Origin: a bacterium
Lineage (GTDB): Bacteria; CAIWAD01
DNA: 64,000 nucleotides
Assembly: GCA_030685015.1 (NCBI GenBank)
Contig: JAUXWS010000059.1
Span: 62,001-126,000 of the forward strand
Reading direction: 5' to 3'
Part shown: positions 28,181-35,724 of the stretch, in pieces
Position numbering within the stretch: the stretch's first letter is position 1
How the letters are laid out: each line of letters starts with the position of its first letter
Translations under genes and position numbers: made by a program
Notes under the pieces: model-generated
What the model saw: the letters and a program-made list of their open reading frames with translations, nothing else
Told to the model about the DNA's origin: nothing
Database searches by the model: none

Positions 28181-28420
28181 CTACCAGGCCTGCTCCACAA
28201 TGATCTCCGGGTCAACCTCCTGGCGCAGGATGCGCTCGATCCCCGCCTTGAGCGTGACCGTGGAGGAGGGGCAGCCTGAGCAGGCGCCGCCCAGGCGCAG
28301 GAAGACCACCTTGTCGCGGATTTCGACCAGCTCGCAGAAGCCACCGTCCATGGCCAGTGCGGGTGCGATCTTCTCTTCCAGGATCTGGGCGATCTGATCC
28401 GTCATCGTCGTGTCGCTCAT
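28181..28420 (-). CDS. NifU-like C-terminal domain Fe-S scaffold protein
   Basis: 79 residues. The ATG at 28420 has GGAAAGG upstream; longer frames begin in non-homologous sequence. The helix IAQILEEKIAPALAMDGGFC is followed by a sheet and the signature LGGACSGCPSSTVTLK, with C47 and C50 as the CxxC that holds a labile Fe-S cluster, and a closing helix GIERILRQEVDPEI. Stand-alone NifU C-terminal proteins (NfuA/Nfu type) carry Fe-S clusters to target proteins. It is transcribed leftward after the amidotransferase gene, with about 110 bases between them, so a shared transcript with lon is possible but not shown. Confidence 0.92.
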   Translation of the reverse strand: MSDTTMTDQIAQILEEKIAPALAMDGGFCELVEIRDKVVFLRLGGACSGCPSSTVTLKAGIERILRQEVDPEIIVEQAW

Positions 28421-28530
28421 GGGACCTTTCCACCTTGAACCGGGCTGAACATGCCAATCTGCTCGCGGTCGTCGTGTGCTCGTCGGCACCTCGCCCGGCC
28501 AGAGACCAGGCAGGAGAACTCGGGACGGAC

Positions 28531-29193
28531 TCAATGAGGCAGATTCGGCCCCCTGCCGCAAGACGAACCTGAGGGGATGGCTTTCGCCCCGATGGGGCGA
28601 AAGGAGGCCGCGTGGCGGCGAAAGTTGCGGATCATGAGCGGTCCGGCGTCACTCAAGAAGGACTCTGGATGAAACTGCAGGCCCCACAGTCCCATCTGCT
28701 CATGGCGCAGGGACATCAGGAGTCCGGGTTGGCACACGGCATCCACCAGCAGGCCGGGACCGGCCACGGCCGGAAGGGGCATCGCCCCGCAACCTGACAG
28801 CACCAGGCTGTGGTAACGGGCCACGGACAAGTCCGGCGGACAACCGGCGAACAAGCCCAGGCCCGAATGCCGCAGCGGCACGGCATGGCCATGCACGGGG
28901 CGGGGGGCGCGGACCAGCTTCATGCCCAGCCACTCGCCGATGGCTTGATGACCCAGGCAGATGCCCAGAATGGGCATCTGCCCGGCGCAGGCCGCCAGAA
29001 TCTCCCATAGCCCGCGGCATTGCCGGGGTCGGCCGGGACCTGGGGACAGGATGAGGGCTTCGGGGCGATGCCCCGGAAGCGCGCCGGGATCCACCTTGTC
29101 CACGCGCGCCACCACCGGCTCCTTCCAGGCCAGCGCCAGCAGATGCGCCAGGTTGTGCGTGAAGGAGTCGTGGTTGTCGATCAAGAGCAACAT
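28531..29193 (-). CDS. Class I glutamine amidotransferase (anthranilate/aminodeoxychorismate synthase component II type)
   Basis: 220 residues. It starts MLLLIDNHDSFTHNLAHLL, the classic TrpG/PabA opening. The nucleophile is C79 in GICLGHQAIGE; the His-Glu of the triad is H175 and E177 in QFHPES. It would release ammonia from glutamine for chorismate amination with a TrpE/PabB subunit, but no such gene is adjacent, so PabA versus TrpG cannot be decided. It begins one base after the lon stop and is therefore co-transcribed with lon, an unusual pairing. Three of four GC palindromes of a local repeat family lie inside it, and one forms part of its C-terminal extension. Confidence 0.88.
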   Translation of the reverse strand: MLLLIDNHDSFTHNLAHLLALAWKEPVVARVDKVDPGALPGHRPEALILSPGPGRPRQCRGLWEILAACAGQMPILGICLGHQAIGEWLGMKLVRAPRPVHGHAVPLRHSGLGLFAGCPPDLSVARYHSLVLSGCGAMPLPAVAGPGLLVDAVCQPGLLMSLRHEQMGLWGLQFHPESFLSDAGPLMIRNFRRHAASFRPIGAKAIPSGSSCGRGPNLPH

Positions 29194-29223
29194 GTCATGC
29201 TTTCGGGGCGATGCCCCGAAAGC
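28581..29223. repeat. Cluster of four GGGGC-GAT-GCCCC-type palindromes
   Basis: Copies: CTTTCGCCCC-GAT-GGGGCGAAAG at 28581-28603 (10-bp arms); GGGGC-ATC-GCCCC at 28776-28788; CGGGGC-GAT-GCCCCG at 29061-29075; and GCTTTCGGGGC-GAT-GCCCCGAAAGC at 29199-29223 (11-bp arms). All have a GAT/ATC centre. They lie within the amidotransferase gene and the end of lon, in different reading frames. I noticed no further copies elsewhere in the window. Confidence 0.7.
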
Positions 29224-31603
29224 GCCGCCGCCCCTTCGGCAACAGGATGAGCTTCAGCACCTCCTCCATCCGCCGCACCGGCACGAAGTCCAGCTTGTCG
29301 CGGATGGCAGCGTGCATGTCCACCAGGTCCCGTTCATTGTCGGCCGGGATCAGCACCCGGGCGATTCCGGCCCGCAGGGCCGCCATCGCCTTCTCATTCA
29401 GCCCGCCGATGGGCAGCACCTCGCCATGCAGGGTCACCTCCCCCGTCATCGCCGTGTCGGGCCGCACCAGGCGACCCGTGGCCGCGCTGGCCATGGCCGT
29501 CACCAGGGTGATGCCGGCCGAGGGCCCGTCCTTGGCGATGGCGCCCTCCGGGATGTGCACATGGAGATCCTGCTTGTCGAAAAACCCCGGCCGGATGCCC
29601 AGCTCGTCGGCGTGCGTGCGCAGCCAGGTCAGTGCCGCCATGGCGCTTTCCTTCATCACGTCGCCCAGCTTGCCGGTCATGGTCAGGCGGCCACGCCCCG
29701 GATAGATCCCCACCTCGATCTGCAGCAGATCGCCGCCCACGGGCGTCCAGGCCAGGCCGACGGCGCGCCCCAGCATCGCCTCCTGCGGAGCCCGCTTCTC
29801 GATGATGTTGGGCAGACCCAGATAACCCGTCAGCGAAGCCTCGTCCACCACCACCGTCGGCGGCCGCCGGACACGCTTGCGACCGGCGGCGTCGGCCCGG
29901 CTCACCTGTTCGCGCGCCACGCGCCGGCAGATCTTGGCGATGCGGCGCTCCAGGGTACGCACCCCCGCCTCCTGCGTGTACTGCATGATGAGGGCCTCCA
30001 GCGCGGTCTGCTCGAAGCGGACCAGGGCCGGATCCAAGCCGTGCAGGGCCACCTGGCGCGGCACCAGGAAGTCGGTGGCGATGCGCTGTTTCTCATGCAG
30101 CAGGTAGCCGGGCAGATTGATGATCTCCATGCGGTCGCGCAGGGCGGGAGGAATGTCCGCCGCCACATTGGCCGTGGTGATGAACATCACCTCGCTCAGA
30201 TCGAAGTCCAGGTCCAGGTAGTGGTCGTTGAAGCTGTTGTTCTGCTCCGGATCCAGCACCTCCAGCAGCGCGGCCGAGGGATCGCCGCGGAAGTCCATGG
30301 ACATCTTGTCGATCTCGTCGAGGAGGATGACCGGGTTGTGGCTGCCCGCCTTCTTCATGCCCTGGATCAGCCGGCCGGGCATGGCGCCGATGTAAGTCCG
30401 CCGGTGGCCGCGGATCTCCGCCTCGTCCCGCACGCCACCCAGGGACATGCGGACGAAGTTGCGCTTGAGGGCGTTGGCGATGCTGCGGCCCAGGCTGGTC
30501 TTGCCCACGCCGGGCGGTCCCACGAAACAGATGATCTGCCCGCGCATCTTCTTCACCAGCCGCAGCACGGCCAGGTGTTCCAGGATGCGCTCCTTGGGTT
30601 TGTCCAGGCCGTAGTGGTCCTCGTTCAAGGTGCGCTCGGCGTTGGCGATGTCCAGGTTGTCCGCCGTGCGCCCGGTCCAGGGCAGGGCGAAGATCCAGTC
30701 CAGGTAGGTGCGGATGACATGGGCCTCCGGACTCATGGACGGCATCTGGCGGAGCTTGTCCAGCTCCTCCTCCACCCGCTGCCTTGCCTCGGCCGGCAGC
30801 TCCGTCTTCCCCAGCTGCTCCTTGTAGCGGCCCACCACGCCGTCCTCGTCGTCGGACTGCTCCCCCAGCTCCTCGCGGATGACACGAAGCTGTTCCTGCA
30901 GGTAGTAGGCACGCTGGTGCTTGCTGATCTTGTCGCGCACCTGGCCCTCGATGGTGCGCTCCAGCTCGAGGATGCTGTTCTCACTCTCCAGCAGCGCCGT
31001 GATGTACTCCAGCCGGTCCACCAGCTCTTCCGCCTCGAGGATGGGCTGCTTCTTGTCCACGCCGTGGACGATGTGGGCGGCGATGAAGTCGATCAGCAGG
31101 CTGATGTTGGGCAATTGCTCGATGCTGGCCAGGATCTCATCGGGGAGATTGGGGTTGAGATTCACATAGCGCCGGAAGAGGGTGGCCGCCACGCGAGAGA
31201 GAGCCTGCAACTGCGGCGTGTCCGCCTTCTCCTCGCCGGCCAGGGCCTTGATCTCGACGAAACGCACGCCCTTGGCCTGGGTGTAGCGGCTGATGCGGGC
31301 GCGGGTGACGCCCTCGACCAGGACGCGCAGCACGCCGTTGGGCATTTTCAGCACCTGGAGGATCTTCACCATGGTGCCCACCGGGTAAAGGCCGTCGCGG
31401 CGGGGCTCCTCGTCCTGGGCGTTGCGCTGCGCCACCACGAAGAGGAGACGGTCCCGCACCATGGCCGCCTCCACCGCCTTGACCGAGGTCTCCCGCCCGA
31501 TGAGGAGCGGGAAGATCATGTAGGGGAAGAGCACCACATCGCGCAGGGGAATGGCGGGCAGTCGCTCCGGGATCTTGATGGGTTTGGGACGGGCCTCTGG
31601 CAT
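29195..31603 (-). CDS. lon: ATP-dependent protease Lon
   Basis: 802 residues, the normal length. The N-terminal substrate-binding domain (LPAIPLRDVVLFPYMIFPLL) is followed by a coiled region and the AAA+ module with Walker A GPPGVGKTSLGR and Walker B NPVILLDEIDKM. The C-terminal protease domain holds the Ser-Lys dyad: S695 in KDGPSAG and K738 in GGLNEKAMAA, 43 residues apart as in the family. It degrades misfolded and regulatory proteins in the cytoplasm. Ribosome binding upstream of the ATG is modest (GGAAAG). The last codons overlap one of the GC palindromes. It is followed directly by the amidotransferase gene. Confidence 0.97.
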   Translation of the reverse strand: MPEARPKPIKIPERLPAIPLRDVVLFPYMIFPLLIGRETSVKAVEAAMVRDRLLFVVAQRNAQDEEPRRDGLYPVGTMVKILQVLKMPNGVLRVLVEGVTRARISRYTQAKGVRFVEIKALAGEEKADTPQLQALSRVAATLFRRYVNLNPNLPDEILASIEQLPNISLLIDFIAAHIVHGVDKKQPILEAEELVDRLEYITALLESENSILELERTIEGQVRDKISKHQRAYYLQEQLRVIREELGEQSDDEDGVVGRYKEQLGKTELPAEARQRVEEELDKLRQMPSMSPEAHVIRTYLDWIFALPWTGRTADNLDIANAERTLNEDHYGLDKPKERILEHLAVLRLVKKMRGQIICFVGPPGVGKTSLGRSIANALKRNFVRMSLGGVRDEAEIRGHRRTYIGAMPGRLIQGMKKAGSHNPVILLDEIDKMSMDFRGDPSAALLEVLDPEQNNSFNDHYLDLDFDLSEVMFITTANVAADIPPALRDRMEIINLPGYLLHEKQRIATDFLVPRQVALHGLDPALVRFEQTALEALIMQYTQEAGVRTLERRIAKICRRVAREQVSRADAAGRKRVRRPPTVVVDEASLTGYLGLPNIIEKRAPQEAMLGRAVGLAWTPVGGDLLQIEVGIYPGRGRLTMTGKLGDVMKESAMAALTWLRTHADELGIRPGFFDKQDLHVHIPEGAIAKDGPSAGITLVTAMASAATGRLVRPDTAMTGEVTLHGEVLPIGGLNEKAMAALRAGIARVLIPADNERDLVDMHAAIRDKLDFVPVRRMEEVLKLILLPKGRRRFRGIAPKA

Positions 31604-31716
31604 CGTGCGTCACTTTCCATGGTCTGCCGCGCTCCCGCCCGCCGCCAATGGGCCGCCGTGCGCGTGGATGGTGCGTGGGATGGCAGAATGTAGGAAAGGC
31701 GGACCCGGGACAGGAT

Positions 31717-32628
31717 CTATCCCCCGAACTGCTCCGCCACAGCCTCCGCTTCCCGCAGGAGAAGCTCCGCGTCCAGCCCGCTGATTTCCCCGCCCAGATC
31801 CCGGCAGGCCAGGCCGCCCGCCACCGCGGCGCAGGCCAGGGCCTGGCGCAAGGGGTAGCGCTTCAGCAAGGCCCAGGCCAGGGTGCCGTGATAGGCGTCA
31901 CCGGCGCCGGTGGTGTCCACCACGGTTCCCGGAGACCAGGCAGGCACCCAGCCGGGCTCGCCGCCCCGCTCGCACACGATGGCCCCGCCCGCCCCCATGG
32001 TGATGATGGCCAGACGCGGCCCGGCCTCGGCCAATTGGGCGGCGGCCTTCAGCAGGTCCAGCCCCGGGTGCCTGCTCATGACAAAGGCCTTGGAGACGGC
32101 CACCACGTCCGCCGCCGCCACCAGCGGCGCAATCTCCTCCCGCGGGCCGCCCAGATCCAGCAGCACGGTCATGCCGCCGGCGCGGGCGCGGCGGGCGGCC
32201 TCCCGCGCGATGGGTTCCTTGCCGTCCAGGAGCAGGCAGCCCTCCCCCCAGGGCAGACGCTCCAGCAGGGTGGCCGGATAGTCGGGCAGGCCGCCCCGGT
32301 CCAGCACGACCGTGCGCTTGCCGTGGCGCGCCTCCACCCAGATCGAGGCGCGCGGCGTGGCCTGTCCGGCGCAGACCTGAAGACCATCCAGATCCACACC
32401 CGCCGCTTCGAAGTCCCGGCGGATGCGCTGGCCCGCCTCGTCGTCACCCACACAGCCGGCGAAGTGAACCTCGGCCCCCAGCGCCGCCGCCGTGATGGCC
32501 GCCCGCGCCGCCGGCCCCCCGGTGCAGGTGCGGCCGCGGCGGGCGGTCACTTTGCTGTCCATGGCGGGATAGTGGTCCACCAGCAGCAGGTGGTCCAGCA
32601 CGATGTGGCCCAGGGCGATCAGACGCAT
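31717..32628 (-). CDS. PfkB/ribokinase-family sugar or nucleoside kinase
   Basis: 303 residues. The ATG at 32628 has GGAAGG upstream, and the protein opens MRLIALGHIVLDHLLLVD as ribokinases do. The N-terminal PfkB signature region is TGGPAARAAITAAALGAEV; the C-terminal signature DTTGAGDAYHGTLAWAL carries the catalytic Asp and anion hole (GAGD). It transfers phosphate from ATP to a sugar or nucleoside hydroxyl. The substrate cannot be read; TGGPAARA in place of the usual GG-N-A is slightly unusual. It is divergent from the outer-membrane protein gene and lies 113 bases downstream of the start of lon on the same strand. Confidence 0.9.
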   Translation of the reverse strand: MRLIALGHIVLDHLLLVDHYPAMDSKVTARRGRTCTGGPAARAAITAAALGAEVHFAGCVGDDEAGQRIRRDFEAAGVDLDGLQVCAGQATPRASIWVEARHGKRTVVLDRGGLPDYPATLLERLPWGEGCLLLDGKEPIAREAARRARAGGMTVLLDLGGPREEIAPLVAAADVVAVSKAFVMSRHPGLDLLKAAAQLAEAGPRLAIITMGAGGAIVCERGGEPGWVPAWSPGTVVDTTGAGDAYHGTLAWALLKRYPLRQALACAAVAGGLACRDLGGEISGLDAELLLREAEAVAEQFGG

Positions 32629-32862
32629 GAGAAGTCCTTCCGGCAAGGATGGCGGAAGGTAGGGAAGCGCCTGCACCCCGGCCGGTCAATGATGGGCCGA
32701 GCGCATCCCGGGTGGCAGGTGGATTCGGCTGACCCGATCGCCACCTTCCGTCCAGGAATCTTGACGCGTGGAACCTGCGCCCGCGGCCCGCGGTCTGGTG
32801 GCCGCGCCGGCCATCCGCGGGGGCGGCCGCCACCGGTCCATATCAGCCAGGGACTTCAGCTC

Positions 32863-35718
32863 ATGAACAAAGCGGCCTGGGGATTGCTTCCCTTCATCCT
32901 GATCCTGCTGCTGCCCCATGCCGGCGGCGCCATGTTCCACTTGATGACCGGCGCCAACCACGCGGAGCTGGCTTGGCGCAGCCTCAGCACCGAGCATTTC
33001 CGCATCCACTACCACCAGGGCCTGGAGCAGACGGCGCGGGATTGCGCCGACATCGCCGAGCAGGTCTATGGCCCCATCACCCGCCAACTGGGCGTGGAAC
33101 CGCGTGGCCGGACGGAGCTGGCCATCACCGACGTCGACGCCGTGGTCAACGGCTTCGCCTTCCGTGACCGCATCGCCATCTGGGTGCACCAGAACGACTA
33201 CATCAAGCACTTCTCCCAGCGGCGGGAGTGGCTGCACCAGGTCATCGCCCACGAATTCCAGCACACGGTGGCCTTCGAGGCCCTGCGCGACTGGCGGGGC
33301 GCGGCGGGCCTCGGTCTCTCCGGCACGCCGGCCTGGTGGATGGAGGGACTGGCCGAGTACTACACCGAGCACTGGAACCTGCTGCGCTCGGACGAGGCGC
33401 TGCGCCGGGCCACCTTGGACAGGCGCCTCAAGGAGAGCGAAGCGCACGACGCCGGCTACGCCAAAGTGCTCTACCTGGCCTGGCGGGACGGGGACAGCAC
33501 GCTGGTGAAGATCACGCGCTGGCGGCATCCCCGGTTGCGCACCCACTCTTTCCGGCGGGCCTTCAAGGAGGTCACCGGCCAGTCGCTCAGCGCCTTCGAG
33601 GAGGAGTGGTCGCGCCTGGTCTTCGCCCTCTACCACACGGAGCTGGCCCTGGGCGAGGCCCTGGACGAAATCGGCCGGCGGGTGGAGACGCCCCTGGCCC
33701 GCGTGGACTGGATGGCCCTCCTGCCCGACTCCAGCGCCTGGGTCGCGGTGGGACGGGACAGCCTCTCCCGCCGGGATCGGGCTCTCTACCGGATCTCCTG
33801 CGACTCCATGGGCCGGGCGGAAAGGCTGGCCCAGGGCCGCTTGCTGGACCGGGCGGCCCTGTCACCGGACGGAGGGCGGGTCGTGTTCGCCCGCAGCCTG
33901 CAAAACCGGCACGGTTCCTGGATCCCCGACCTCTGGGCACTGGATCTGGCCACGGGCCGCGAGGAGCGGCTGACGAGCGGCGCGCGGGCGCAGGACCCGG
34001 CCCTGGCCACCGACGGCGCCCTGGCCTGGCTGGCCACTTCAGGGGACCGCCATCGCCTCATGCTGGAGGAGGATGGCGAGACGCGGGTCCTGTGGGATCC
34101 CGGACCGGGCTGGGAGATGATGCGGCCGGATTTCTCCCCCGACGGCCGCCGGTTGGCCCTGGCCACCGACGATCCGGAGTCGTGCCGACGCATCACGCTG
34201 CTGGACCGGGCCAGGGGCGGGGCCACCCACCTGGAACCGCATTTCGAGGACGAACGCGATCCCGTCTGGATCTCCGACAGCCTGCTGGCGATCACGGTCT
34301 TCGCGGACTTCCGGGCCAACCTCGCAGTCCGGGATCTGCACGGCGGCCTGCGGCGCGTCAGTGACAGCGGAGAGGGCCTGCGCAGCCTGGGCGCCGTGGG
34401 GCACGCGGACCAGGTTTGCTTGCTGACCCTCGCCCTGGATTCGGCCCGCGTCAGCCGCCCCCTGCTGGTGGATCCGGCCCGGCAGGCGGTGCCGGCGGAG
34501 CTGCCGCTGCACGCGCGGTACACGTCCTGGCGCCACCAGATGCCGGAGATCCGCGTCCCCGACTGGCGGCGCGGGGAGCGGACGGTGATCCTGGCCGATC
34601 GGCGCTACAACCCATGGGCGCTGAAGCCCCTGGCCGCGCTACTGCTGCCCCTGCCGGGCGGCGGCATGGGTGTGGCGGCCCTGGCCGACCCCCTGATGAA
34701 GAACATGGTGACCGTGACGGGCGGCGTGCTGGGCGATGACCTGCCCGTGGCCCAGGTGGGCTGGGAGAACCGGCAGCTGGACTGGACCCTGGGCCTGGCG
34801 GCGGGATGGAACACGGGATACGGTCTCGTCCTGGTCGACGACCGGGTGGTGGAGGTGAACAGCTCCCACCTCTCGACCTGGCTGGGGCGCCGTTGGCCCT
34901 TCTTCGCCAAACCCTATGAGCAGGTGGCGCTCAGCATCGGCCTGCGGCTGGAGGACGGATGGCGCACGGGCGACACCGGCGACACGCTGAGTTCACCCTT
35001 CCTGCCGGTGGACGGCCGTCGCGGCCAAGTCTCCCTCACCGCGGCGTGGAGCGGCCGCCCGCTGGAGGCCGACGCGGTCTGGTGGCCCAGCTGGAGCCAT
35101 GGCCTCCAGCTTCACGGCGCCCTGGCCCGGCCCTGGATCCTGGGCGACGAGCAGCTGGACTACTGGCGGGCCGGCCTCTACCGCATCCAGCCATTGTTCC
35201 ACCCCGCGGCGCGCCTGGTCGCCTCCGCCCGCCTCGACGCCTTCACCGGCAAGCGCCACACTTGGCGCGCCCTGGGCTTCTCGCCCGACCCCTTGCTGAA
35301 CGCCTTGGACCTGGGCGATGCGACGGCCGGGGTGGCGGGATTGCCCAGCGGGCCGGTCTCCCACCTGCGGGCCCTGCCGCGCACCGTGGCCGGCGACCGG
35401 GTATTCCAGGCCAGCCTGGAGCTGCGCCTCAGTCCGGGGGCGCCCCCCCTCTTCCAAGTGTTGGACCTGGCCAACGGGCGCCTGACGCTGGCGCCCTTCG
35501 CCGACGTCGGCCATGTGGCGGACCGCGCCCGCCTGGAACCCGGCCAGCCCGCCCTCTGGCTGTGGACGAGCGGCCTGGAGCTGCAGCTGGGGTTGGTCGT
35601 GAAGAAGCTCACCATCGCCAGTCTCGGCCTGGGCGTGGGCGGAGAGGACCTGGACTGGCTGCGCGCCTCCCGTCATCGTCAGAGCTATTGGCGCATCCTG
35701 CTCAGCCGGCCGATCTGA
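32863..35718 (+). CDS. Outer-membrane-associated protein with gluzincin-like peptidase, propeller and barrel regions
   Basis: 951 residues. The ATG at 32863 starts a signal peptide (GLLPFILILLLPHAGGA). Residues about 40-230 form a peptidase MA-like domain with HEFQH at 130-134 and a downstream E161 in PAWWMEGLAEYYTEH, consistent with a zinc gluzincin active site. Residues about 270-560 repeat WD40-like TolB/PD40 blades (ALSPDGGRVVFARSL; DFSPDGRRLALATDD). The C-terminal 350 residues are amphipathic strands ending SYWRILLSRPI, like a surface-antigen beta-barrel. This architecture (peptidase, propeller, barrel) is known from FCB-group and related bacteria without a characterised substrate. No promoter was recognised. 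Confidence 0.8.
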   Translation: MNKAAWGLLPFILILLLPHAGGAMFHLMTGANHAELAWRSLSTEHFRIHYHQGLEQTARDCADIAEQVYGPITRQLGVEPRGRTELAITDVDAVVNGFAFRDRIAIWVHQNDYIKHFSQRREWLHQVIAHEFQHTVAFEALRDWRGAAGLGLSGTPAWWMEGLAEYYTEHWNLLRSDEALRRATLDRRLKESEAHDAGYAKVLYLAWRDGDSTLVKITRWRHPRLRTHSFRRAFKEVTGQSLSAFEEEWSRLVFALYHTELALGEALDEIGRRVETPLARVDWMALLPDSSAWVAVGRDSLSRRDRALYRISCDSMGRAERLAQGRLLDRAALSPDGGRVVFARSLQNRHGSWIPDLWALDLATGREERLTSGARAQDPALATDGALAWLATSGDRHRLMLEEDGETRVLWDPGPGWEMMRPDFSPDGRRLALATDDPESCRRITLLDRARGGATHLEPHFEDERDPVWISDSLLAITVFADFRANLAVRDLHGGLRRVSDSGEGLRSLGAVGHADQVCLLTLALDSARVSRPLLVDPARQAVPAELPLHARYTSWRHQMPEIRVPDWRRGERTVILADRRYNPWALKPLAALLLPLPGGGMGVAALADPLMKNMVTVTGGVLGDDLPVAQVGWENRQLDWTLGLAAGWNTGYGLVLVDDRVVEVNSSHLSTWLGRRWPFFAKPYEQVALSIGLRLEDGWRTGDTGDTLSSPFLPVDGRRGQVSLTAAWSGRPLEADAVWWPSWSHGLQLHGALARPWILGDEQLDYWRAGLYRIQPLFHPAARLVASARLDAFTGKRHTWRALGFSPDPLLNALDLGDATAGVAGLPSGPVSHLRALPRTVAGDRVFQASLELRLSPGAPPLFQVLDLANGRLTLAPFADVGHVADRARLEPGQPALWLWTSGLELQLGLVVKKLTIASLGLGVGGEDLDWLRASRHRQSYWRILLSRPI

Positions 35719-35724
35719 TGACGG

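Noticed and set aside
29199-29223. Palindrome at the end of lon as an intrinsic terminator
   Set aside because: It overlaps coding sequence, has no U-run, and lies between genes separated by one base that must share a transcript.
31648-32862. Upstream extension of the outer-membrane metallopeptidase-like gene by about 400 codons
   Set aside because: That part lies antisense to the PfkB kinase gene and has no domain; the signal peptide begins at 32863.
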